A stretch of 64,000 nucleotides of DNA from Alectoria sarmentosa. Lineage: Eukaryota > Ascomycota > Lecanoromycetes > Lecanorales > Parmeliaceae. The number at the start of each line of letters is the position of its first letter. Position 1 is the stretch's first letter. A model generated the notes under the pieces. The model did no database searches. It saw only the letters and a program-made list of their open reading frames with translations, and had not been told where the DNA came from. Location: assembly GCA_009733775.1 (NCBI GenBank), contig WOGZ01000112.1, positions 31,146 to 95,145 of the forward strand, in the 5' to 3' direction. The position numbers were made by a program, and so were the translations under genes. Shown piece by piece: positions 24,276-33,930 of the stretch.

Positions 24276-27131
24276 GATGAAAGAATTTCGAAAGAGAAGG
24301 AATAGAAATTCTTCAAGAGATATCAAAAGAAATATCGAAGTTATAAAATTTTGATTTCTTTTCATTAAATTGAACGTTAAAAAAAACAATGAAAGTTTAT
24401 GAATTTAAATTTTTATAAATAAGAGAATGAGGCTTTTAATTATGAGAATTTATTTAATGTATATATTATTATTGCTTAAATGATGCTCGAAATCGAAAAA
24501 ATTTTATTTCGAAAATTAACATCTTTTCATCTCATAACTCATTTCATTTTTTTTTGATAAACACATTTCACGTAATTTATATTTTAATCTTATCATTTCA
24601 TAAATTTAAATCAAAATTGCGAAATTTATTTCAATTTCTCGTCAATTTTCGTTTCGATTAATTTAAATAATTATTTCAATTTTTCATTAATTTTCGTTTC
24701 GATCAATTTAAATAATAATTTTAAATTGAAACGTAAATAAAATAAATTAAATTTTTTATTAATCGAATATCATTTATAAACATCATATTTCAAAGTTATA
24801 AAAACGCAATTTCAAAAAGCGATAAATTTAAGAGAATTTTTTGTTAATAAACGATTCGTTAAAAAAGAAACAGCGAATCTCATTGCTTAAAAAATTGTTT
24901 TTTGAAATTAAATTAAACGCATTTCAAATTATTATTCTAATTACGAATTCATTTTAAAAGAAATCGTTTTCATTATTAATTAAATCAGATTTGAATAATA
25001 AGAAGATTCGATTATTGATTAATTTTAATACAAAAACATTTTTTTTTCGATATTGAATTATAATGCTCGAAAATCGTTTTTCACATTTTATATTTTTTCA
25101 CGCATTAAGAGAATCAAAAACCTAAAAAAAAAATTTCAAAACGATTTTTATAATCGTCTCGATCCGCTTTTTAAATTGTTAATCAATATTTTTTTTTTAT
25201 ATAATATTAATTATAAAAAAAAATGCATAAATGATTTTTTGATAAAAATTATAATGAAAAATAAAAAAATGAAGAATAAGAAAGAGAAAAAAGCGGTGAA
25301 AAAAGTTCAATTTATAATTTCGTAAATGTTAAAACGATGAATAAAGGGAAATTTAACGACGTCAAAATATTATTATAATGAATCGTTATTAAATATTAAT
25401 AAATTTTTGAATAAAGCAAACGCAAATAATACGAAATTGTTTTCATTAATCGATTTAAATTTATTCGACGCTTAAATAATGAAGATTATAAAATCGAATT
25501 TGATTAAGATTAAGCGAAAAGCCGCGTATCTCGTAATTTTTTATAAATATTTAAATCTTTTTTATTTATATAAGAGAAGAGCCTTTAAAACGCTCAATAA
25601 TTTCAAAAAATGATTTTATTAAATAACATTCGAAATTTATTAATTTTTTGACATTAAAAATATAAACGTTAATTTGAAATATAATATCGTTCACATTATT
25701 AATAATGTGTTATTAAATAAAAATCAAATAATTCATCAAAGACAAAAATACACGATTCAGAATAATGATTACGATTCGCGAATTGAGGGTTTAAAAATCT
25801 CGAGCATTAACATTACGAGTGAATCGATATTTCATTTAATAAAAGATTCAAATACGTTATAAAGAATATTTTCAAATATTATAATCAAATCTTTAAAGAA
25901 TAAAAAAAAAGTTGATGTTTTTAATTTAATTTCGAAGATCAAAAAATTTAAATCGAAATCGAATGTAATTTTTTTATTAAAGATCAAAAAAGATAACGAG
26001 AAAAATGATAATTTCGAAAAAAAGAAAAGCGGATTTATTGAATCCGAAAACGAATTATAATAAGATTTCGTTAATGAAAAGAAAAAGAAATAGAATATTG
26101 AATTTAAAATAAATAATGTTTCAAAAATAACAATTTTGTTATAAATAATCGACTTCAATAACGCGATCGAAGATTTCGTAATCAAAATGAAAATAAGATC
26201 GTCAAATTCGAAATCGATTTTCGAAAAAATTATTTTAAAAGATTTTATTTCGAAATCGAAGGATGAAAAAGTTAAATTTAAAAAAAAACTTTAAATTTTA
26301 AAATCGTTAATCGAGAATTTATATAAAGCATTTTCAAAAATGATAAATCACGTTTAATGAGAACATTCAATTTTACGAAAAATTAAATGAATTTTCATAT
26401 TCGAAAATTAAAAATCAAAGCACGATGTGAAAGAAAATTCTCGTTCGAATATATAAAAAGAAACGCGCGATAATTAATGAGAGAAGATGAAAACGAAAAA
26501 TTTTATTTTATATAAAATTTTAAAAAAAATCATTGAATTAATTAATCAAATTATATAACAATTTAACGAAAAAAATCTTAAAGTTGTGAAAAGAATATTT
26601 GAATATAAGAATCGAAAAAAAAATCCTGAAAATCTTAAAAAGCTTGAATAATTAATCGATTTTAAAATCATCATAATCGACATTAAAATTCAAAATGTTT
26701 TAACATTTGAACATCGTATTACTTTTCAAAATATTCTCGAAATTCGTTTTATTATTTCGAATTTTTTATCATTAAAACACATTTTCGTTTATATTTTCGC
26801 ATTTATTTTTTTAGATTCTTTAACATTTTAACGAAAAAAAACAATCTCTTTATCTCGTTATATGCTTTTAATCAAATTCTCGAATTCGAAAACATCGATA
26901 AATTTTATTTCAAAACATTAAATTCACTTTGTTTAATTTCGATTTCATTAAAATCGAAAAAACGAGTTATTCTGAAACACGTTAATTTTTTTTTCAAAAT
27001 ATTAGATCGTTCACGATTGAAAAGATCGTTGAGAAAAAAGGTTTTTGTTAAAAAAAAACATGACGAAATGAAACGATTAACAAGCGCATTGTCGCCTTTA
27101 AGAACGTGAAAGGCTTTCGATAAAAAACAAT
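24276..27131 (+). other. Element B 3' region of unknown content
   Basis: About 2.85 kb between the chromodomain and the 3' LTR. No known domain is seen. It has a tandem duplication at about 24628-24720 (46-bp unit with TTTTCGTTTCGAT), plus-strand open frames at 25053-25322 (basic, Lys/Ile-rich) and 25674-25859, and a Lys/Glu-rich, coiled-coil-like run at about 26160-26650. The minus-strand open frame at 25832-26185 is Phe/Ser-rich and looks antisense. Element C has a region of similar length in the same place, so an extra gene or a long 3' untranslated region is possible. Confidence 0.5.
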
Positions 27132-27323
27132 TATTATGATTGCTTATTTGTTAGGCAATTTGATATTCAACATAACGTAACTTTCTTAATATAAAGAATA
27201 TAAGAATCATCACACACTCAATAACATGACTTGTTTTTCTGTTTTTTTTTATCCTTTTGTTTCCGCATATCAGAAAGATTATTTCGTGATTTAGAAACCT
27301 CATTTCTATCGAGAACCTTGTCA
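27132..27323 (+). repeat. Element B 3' LTR
   Basis: 192 bp, TATTATGA to CCTTGTCA, followed by the duplication ATCGA at 27324-27328. Partner of 4179-4370. Confidence 0.94.
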
Positions 27324-27328
27324 ATCGA

Positions 27329-28716
27329 CGACGTCGATAATGTTATTATACGATGAATTAATTTACGCTTTAAGTTACGAGATGATTTTATTTATTATAC
27401 GAATTTTGATAATAATAAAGAGTGATTATATATATTTAACGTTTTTGAATAAAAGATTTTTAAGTTAATTCATAATCGTTAACATTATAAAAAATTTCAT
27501 AAAATTTATAATCGCATTATCAATTTTTTATATTTAAAACATTTAATAAAGCATTTACGTATTTATATTAATTATTACTCGAAATATAAATTCAATTAAA
27601 TTAAGCGATATAAGTTTTATAATAACATAATTTTTATTAATAAACTTACAATTTCTTTTTATATTATAATAATAAATTTCATTATCGCATTATTTATAAT
27701 AACGAAAAATGATCTTGATTATTTATTTACGATTATAAATAAGTTTTTTAAAAAAATGTTATTCGTTTTTAATAAGATCATATACACGATAAACGAATAA
27801 ATTAATTTAATGTTTATAACTCTTTATTAATACGACTAAGATGTGTTTTTTGTTATTATTAACAATTATAATATCAAATTTATATTTGAATTTTAAAAGA
27901 CGATTTTTATAAAGCTCGACATCGATTTATTTATTAACATTATTTATTATTCACAGATCGATAATCAATCGAAACGCATTAATTAAATTGTCGAAATAAT
28001 TATTCGCTATTATGTGATTATTAATTTAAATAATAATAACGATTAAATTCTATTATTGTCATATTTATAAAATTATTTAAATAATTTCAAAAATCAATTT
28101 ATTGAGATATTTTCAAATAAAATTCTTTATAATTTTAATATTCGTGATATTTTTGATTTTCTTTTCGACTTGTCGTCGAAACATTTTAATCGTTTACGCT
28201 TATTAAAACGTGAGTAAGTTAAAAAATCTTTAATATTTGTTAATGTCATAATCAAAGCATATTATAATAAATCACATAAATTATTAAATCTTATTAAGAA
28301 AAGCATTATTTATTTACGTTTATATTAAAATTATAAGATTTTAAATATCACGAATCATAAATTATATCAATAACGAATCGATCTCTTTAAGATCTTTAAT
28401 AAAATCGATCAATTAATTTATCGTTTTAAGTTATCATTAATTATGAAGATTTATTTTATAATATTAATAATTCAATTAAAATCGAACAAATAATAAAAAT
28501 TTTATAAGCGATATAATATTATATTTATTTTCGAGATAAAAGAGAACGATGTTATTAAAAATCGATACGAAATCGAGATATTATTTAAGAAACGAACTTA
28601 TTATAATAAATCTCAATATTTCGTTAAATGAAAAAATTATAATAACGAACACAATGTGTGATATGATGTCGAGAATTTATCGAAAATTAAGAAATTGATC
28701 GAGAAATATAAGATAA
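27329..28716 (+). pseudogene. Element E pol, C-terminal half (integrase and chromodomain)
   Basis: Zinc-binding part: KFHKIYNRIINF then LKHLIKHLRIYINYYSKYKF (about 27490-27600), where the two Cys read Tyr. Core: IIINFIIALF (first Asp now Asn, about 27665), FEFWKTIF (about 27890) and YYSQIDNQSKRIN (about 27950). C-terminal: NKILYNFNIRDIFDF, then KAYYNKSHKLLNL and YLRLY near 28250-28330. The chromodomain at about 28556-28712 reads NRYEIEILFKKRTYYNKSQY, FVK-stop-KNYNNEHNV-stop-YDVENL and KLIEKYK. It is well preserved despite many stops. The open frame on the other strand, 28637-28828, is antisense. Confidence 0.92.
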
Positions 28717-29004
28717 AAATGTTGATTATTTTTGTACGATTCATAAAACGTCGAGTTGTAATATAGCAACAATTAATTATTATGTTATTATCGTTTACGC
28801 AAGCTTCGCGATAACGAGATCGTCTCAAAAAATATTTTATTTAATTTAAATACGCTTTATTAACCTGAAATCTTTTAATTAACATTTATATTACGATCGA
28901 TCGTTAAGCGAAAGATTTTCAAAATTAAATATTTATTTTATTAAATCGAAGTATATTGTTTATATGTTTAATATTATAACGAAAGCGTTACTTTATTTTT
29001 TATT

Positions 29005-29208
29005 TGTTAATATTATTATAATAATCACGATAAATACTTATTTTATTAAAATACTTATCTCGCCTAACGATTGCACTTATTAAAAAAATATTTTGTCAAA
29101 TTAATAACTTAATAAATTTATATAAATAGCTAATTTTGTTAGAAAGAATTAATTAATCTTATACTCATTTTCATAATCACACTTATGAAAGCATATGCAT
29201 TTATAACA
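29005..29208 (+). repeat. Element E 3' LTR (boundaries approximate)
   Basis: Resembles the A LTR and the 258-bp solo LTR at 40801-41058: it shares ATACTTATCTCGC, a TTGTCAAAT-TAATAACTTAATAA stretch and AATAGCTAATTTTGTTAGAAA. It starts at TGTTAATA by comparison with the solo copy. The end at TTATAACA is a guess. No target duplication can be tested because the left end of E is outside the window. Confidence 0.62.
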
Positions 29209-30165
29209 CTTTTTCATTTTGTTTAACGACATTTTCGTTTTTTTAAATGATTTTCGTAAATTAAATTTTTAAATATACGTTCGTTAAAAGATTATAACGC
29301 ATATATATTAAATAAATATTTTTTTAAAATCTTATACGATTCGAATAAAAAAAATTAAATTTTTGTTTAATTTTATTTCGTATTAATATTTATTCGCTTA
29401 TTTACAAAATATATAATTTAATTTTTTCGTTTTAAATATGTTTTTATATAATAACTTTTTCGAGTAAATATTTATTAATAATTTATTATATAATCGTTAT
29501 ACGATCGATGCGAACTTACATTTTTTTTTGAAATTTTTATATTTAAAAATCGCATCGAATTATCGTCAAATAAAAATCGAAAATTTATTTCGTATATTAA
29601 ATAAAATAACGATTTTTTCGTGATTATATACAATTAAACGCGCATTGTAAATAACGTTTAAAATAAAGATTTATTTTATAATTTTATTAATTTTTTTTTT
29701 AAATATTAAATAAATATTTTATTTAAAAATTATTAAAAAAAATTATTTTATCGTTGATATAAAAATAACACGATATTAATATACGATAACGAATTTTAAA
29801 ACGAACAAAATATAATATTATTATTAAATTTAAAAAATTTATTTAATTATTAATAAATAATTCTCGCGACGAATTATAATAAATAAAAATATTATTATAT
29901 AAAAAACTCGTAATAATTTTATTAATCGCGTTTCGTATCGTTTTTATAACGAATTATTTAATTGCATAATTAATAACGATAATTATTTATCAATTTTCAT
30001 TTAACGTCTTTGACAAAATTTTAATTAAATTAATAAATTTATCGTTCAAATAATGCGATGTCGCTATAAGTTTATAATACGTTCGATTTTTTTTAAATAA
30101 AGATTTTTTAATAATTTAATATATTAAATAATATTACGCAAAGTTTTTAATATTTATATTTATAT
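29209..30165. other. Unassigned AT-rich segment
   Basis: Very AT-rich, with C almost only in CpG. It may be the left (integrase-side) continuation of minus-strand element J, but I could not read a convincing domain in either strand. Confidence 0.4.
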
Positions 30166-30170
30166 AAAAT

Positions 30171-30352
30171 TGTTAAAAGATATATAATAAATATCGTATA
30201 TGAGTTAATTAAATATGTAAGAAATATGAGAAAATCGTGTTTTTAAGTTTTTTATTAAAATAATGTTAAGACACGACTAATTTTAAAACTAATTATAAAA
30301 TTAACCTTAAAGTTAACTTTACGTACGTTACGCAGAAGATGAATTTTCAACA
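30171..30352. repeat. Element I left LTR
   Basis: 182 bp, TGTTAAAA to TTTTCAACA. Contains ATAATAAATATCGTATATGA and TTTACGTACGTTACGCA, both shared with the right copy, and a 23-bp segment that the right copy lacks. Confidence 0.85.
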
Positions 30353-30359
30353 TTTTCTT

Positions 30360-30950
30360 ATAACGTTAAAAGATAACGTATACGATTGTTTTAATATTTT
30401 TTTATAATGATACGTTATAATGTTTTAATATAAAAACGTTTTTCGCTTTATAATATGAGAAATTTAATAAAAATTTGAAAAATGTTATTTTAATATAAAA
30501 ATTTGCTTTTTTTAATAATACGAAAAGTTATTCGAATATAAAAACTTGTTTCTTTTTATAATACGAGAAATTATTTTAATATAAAAATTTATTTCGCTTT
30601 ATAATACGAAAAGTTTAATAATAATTTAAAATTTAACGTTTTAATATAAAAACTTTTCTTTTTTTTAATACGAGAATTTAATTATTATAACGATACGTTA
30701 TAATGTTTTAATATAAAAATTTATTTTTCTTTATAATATAAGAATTTAATAATAATTTAAAATTTAACGTTTTAATTAAAACGTGATCTCTTTTATATAA
30801 AAAGTTTAATTCGAAATAAAAACTTGTTTCTTTTAATAATATAAAAAGTTACTTTAATATAAAAACTTATTTCTCTTTGTAATATAAAGAGTTTAATAAT
30901 AATTTGAAATTTAACGCTTTAATCAAAGGCGTTTCTCGTATTGTTTTAAA
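30360..30950. repeat. Internal repeat array 1 of element I
   Basis: At least seven copies of a module that starts AATATAAAAAYTTRTTT and continues CTTTATAATACGARAA. Spacing is about 43 or 65 bases, depending on whether a TTTAATAATAATTTAAAATTT spacer part is present. No coding frame. Confidence 0.75.
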
Positions 30951-31099
30951 AAAAATTGAAATTTAATTCTCTTATTTATGAGAAGCTCGATAGATTTGAG
31001 ATTTTTTTTTCTTTTTATTATAAAAAGCTTAATAAAAAGTAAGAATTTATTTTTATTTTTTATTATAAAAAGTTTATTAAATTCGAAATTTAATGTTTT

Positions 31100-31870
31100 A
31101 TGCGAAAGAATTAAATATTCGTATATAAAGATTTGAAAAAATGAAATATTCGATTATATAAAACGAAATACTCTAATAAGGTTTTCGATAGAAATGGGGT
31201 TTTTATATCACGAAATGATCTTTTTAATATGCGAAAACAAAAGGATAAAAGAAAATAGAAAAACAAGTCATGTCATTGAGTGTGTGATGATTCTTTTATT
31301 CTCTATACTAAGAAAGCTACGCTATGTTGAATGTCAAGCTGCCTAGCAAGCAATCATAACATACTCGAATGAAATTAAATGTTTAACGATATAAAACGAA
31401 ATGCTTTATGCGAAAAAACTTGTTATTTGATAATATAAAACGAAATGTTTTATACGAAAAAACTTATTACTTATATAAAGAAATTAAATACTTTATATAA
31501 AAAAACTTGATTCGATATTTTATAATTATATTTGAAAAAAGAATAAAATATTCGATAATATAAAACGAAATATTTTATATAAAGAAATTTGAAAGAATAA
31601 AATGTTCGATAATATAAAACGAAATATTTTATACGAAAAAACTTAAAAAAATGAAATGTTTAATAATATAAAATAAAATATTTTATATAAAAAAACTTAA
31701 AAAAATAAAATATTCGATAATATAAAATAAAATATTCGAATAAAATTAAATGTTCGATAATATAAAACGAAATACTTTATACGAAGAGATTTATTGCTCG
31801 ATAATATAAAATAAAATGTCTTATATAAAAGAATTTATTATTCGTATAAAGAAATTAAATGTCTTATATA
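31100..31870. repeat. Internal repeat array 2 of element I
   Basis: Many copies of a module around TAATATAAAACGAAATRTT followed by TTATACGAAAAAACTT. It differs from array 1 and is interrupted at 31174-31361 by a solo LTR. It may have arisen by slippage or unequal exchange inside the element. Confidence 0.75.
31174..31361 (-). repeat. B-family solo LTR
   Basis: 188 bp on the minus strand, homologous to the B LTRs over the full length (reverse complement TGTTATGATTGCTTGC...CCTTATTA), flanked by the duplication TACTC (31169-31173, 31362-31366). It keeps the TG start and several C and G sites lost in the other copies, including a run of four G near 31197. It therefore looks like the least mutated copy of this LTR in the window. 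Confidence 0.95.
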
Positions 31871-32064
31871 AAAGAATTTAATTCGATATTATTTATATTT
31901 AAATTGCGATAATTCAACTCGTCGAAAATTATAAATTAAAAAAAAAACGAATTGTCGCAATATAATAATAATTTATTTTAAATCATTATTAATAAAATAT
32001 TTATATAAGAAATGCGATTTAAATAAATGTTATTTTTTAATCGTTATAAATCGAGTTTATAATT

Positions 32065-32223
32065 TATTAAAAGATATATAATAAATATCGTATATAAGTT
32101 AATTAAGTATATAAAAAATATAAGAAAATCGTATTTTTAAACTTATTCGTTAAAACAATGTTAAGAGACGATTGATTTTAAAATTAATTTTACGTACGTT
32201 ACGCAAAAGGCTAATTTTTAACA
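32065..32223. repeat. Element I right LTR
   Basis: 159 bp, TATTAAAA to TTTTTAACA, followed by AAAAT. Partner of 30171-30352, with one 23-bp gap. Confidence 0.85.
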
Positions 32224-32228
32224 AAAAT

Positions 32229-33756
32229 TATTAAATTTCAAATTTAATAAATTTAATTAAATTTGATTATTTTAAATATTTATAATTTTTATATATAAAT
32301 TTCACAAAGTCGATTTAATACGATTATTTTAAATACGAAATCGTTTCATTTTCGATTTTTTTTTAAATTTATTTCGCGATAAAATTTCAACGATATTATT
32401 ATTTAATTTTTTTAAAACTAATAACATTTTATAATTTTTTTAATAAATTCGTGAAGTTTTTTATAAATATTATAAAAAATTTCATTTATACGATTTCGTT
32501 AAATTTTCGTGACGATTTCACGAAAATTTACGTGTCGATATCGAATTTATTTATAAACTAAAACGACGATTTAATACATTTAATACGATAACGTTTTATT
32601 TTACTTTATATCAAATATTAAAATTATATTAATTAAATTATTTTATTAAACGAATAAATCGCTTATATAAAATTTTGATAATTTTTAAATATTTTAAATT
32701 GTCGTGATTTATTAAAATGATCGTAATGATATTATTATTTATTTATTTTTATTTTTATTAAAAAGCAAATTTAATCGTTAAAAGCTTTTTTTTTATATAT
32801 AAAATAATTGAATTTTACGTTTTATAATTTTTCTTTATCGTAAATAATAAAATATCGCTTTTTTTTTCGCATTAATTTAAAAAAAAACATTTATTCGCTT
32901 ATTTTAACGTATTTATTTCGATAACAAAAACGTCGTATAACGAAAATTATTATAAAATTAATTTTATTATAATTTTTTTCTTTTAAATTTTAAAAACGTA
33001 TAAAAATTAAGTATTTTGAATATTAATATAATGTTTTCGCAAACGCAATACGATATCGAAATTTTTAAAAAAAAATTATAATAACGCGACGAGTTTAATA
33101 AAATCTCGTATAAATCGTTAATAATAATTAATAAATTTTAGATATTAATAAACTTCGTGCATTGTTATAATATTAATTAGTTTTTAATAATATTAATTTT
33201 TATCGTAATGAATTTAACATATTTTATTTCGAACTCGTATTCACAAAATTCGATTATTTCGATTTCGATTTTGCATTTTTTTAATTTCGTATAAAATTGT
33301 TTTCTTATAATTTTCAAAATATTATTTTTAAATATTTGATATATATTTTTAAAATATTCGAAAAAATTAATATATTGTTTAAATACACGATTACGAACTT
33401 ATTTAAATACGATTTAAAAATGTTATTTATTATCGTTTAAAAAGTTATCGATGCGTTTATAAATTTAAACGATATTGTAACGAATTCGTATTTATTATTA
33501 CGCGTGTTAAATGTTATCTTTAAAATATTTTTCGCGACGATACGCATTTAATAATATTTTAATATTAAATTAATTTTAAATTTTTATCGATAACATTTAA
33601 TGCGATTTAAAGAATCTTAAATGCGTGAAAATTATTATTATTAACGATTGTAACATTTAAATCTCGAAAATCGATATATATTTATTATATATCTTCGATT
33701 TCTTTAATGAAAAAAAATTAAGAGAAAATTAAAATTATATAATTTTTAAAAAAAAG
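32229..33756 (-). pseudogene. Element J: gypsy RT/RNase H fragment, minus strand
   Basis: Read on the minus strand from 33756 leftward. IYIDFRDLNVTIVNNNNFHA (about 33670-33610) is the RT fingers segment. NKYEFVTISFKFINASITF lies near 33500, then IVYLNNILIFS with the catalytic box YLNNI (from YLDDI) at 33371-33385, and then IYIKYLKIIF. Downstream GHV-type segments are mutated (IIEFCEYEFEIKYVKF). The family differs from A, B, E and F and resembles G (YLDDI class). Its N-terminal side is cut at 33756 by the C LTR. The part left of about 33000 should be RNase H but is unreadable. Confidence 0.75.
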
Positions 33757-33930
33757 TGCTACGTTTTTCGAAAAGAAACGTTTTTATAATAGAAATCAAA
33801 AAGAAAAACGAGTTACGAATAATAACGAATTGTAAATATAATAATAATTATTAAAAAAAGCTATCGAAAAAAAGATTTATTTTATAAATATAACATTATT
33901 GTTAAACTTTCTATTAAGCTTTTTTCAACA
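33757..33930 (-). repeat. Element C LTR, 3' copy
   Basis: 174 bp, plus-strand reading TGCTACGT to TTTTCAACA. Aligns without gaps to 42090-42263, including AAAACGAGTTACGAATAATA. Confidence 0.9.

Larger units (their letters stand above)
4179..27323 (+). mobile_element. Element B: chromodomain Ty3/gypsy, inserted in E and itself carrying a LINE and element A
   Basis: Bounded by two 192-bp direct LTRs (4179-4370 and 27132-27323) and flanked by the 5-bp duplication ATCGA (4174-4178, 27324-27328). The internal order is gag, LINE insertion, rest of gag, protease, RT, RNase H, integrase, insertion of A, chromodomain, then about 2.8 kb of unassigned sequence. Removing A leaves about 15.9 kb, and removing the LINE about 10 kb, which is long for this group. 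A solo LTR of the same family lies at 31174-31361, and element C is a more distant relative. Confidence 0.92.
27324..29208 (+). mobile_element. Element E, right part
   Basis: The continuation of the element broken at 4178: integrase, chromodomain and a terminal LTR. It aligns over its coding part with 60690-62060 of element F. The right end near 29208 is set by LTR similarity only, because the 5' LTR is outside the window. Confidence 0.85.
30171..32223. mobile_element. Element I: short non-coding LTR element (TRIM/LARD-like)
   Basis: Two direct repeats (30171-30352 and 32065-32223) with TG..CA-type ends, flanked by the 5-bp duplication AAAAT (30166-30170, 32224-32228). The interior has no transposon domain. 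It is made of two different minisatellite arrays, with a B-family solo LTR between them. Without that LTR it is about 1.86 kb. The structure fits a non-autonomous LTR retrotransposon mobilised by another element's proteins. Strand is undetermined. Confidence 0.85.

Noticed and set aside
25832..26185. Minus-strand 117-codon Phe/Ser-rich open frame
   Set aside because: Antisense to a Lys/Asp/Glu-rich plus-strand stretch in B. No signal, domain or codon pattern supports a gene.
4179..27323. A novel defence or metabolic system hidden between transposons
   Set aside because: Every readable domain in the interval belongs to a retrotransposon; the only unexplained part is the B 3' region, reported separately.
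28637..28828. Minus-strand open frame overlapping the E chromodomain
   Set aside because: The plus strand clearly reads as integrase C-terminus and chromodomain; the minus frame is a shadow.
30360..31870. CRISPR array
   Set aside because: Repeats are AT-rich, variable in length and contiguous, lie inside an LTR element, and have no unique spacers or cas genes.
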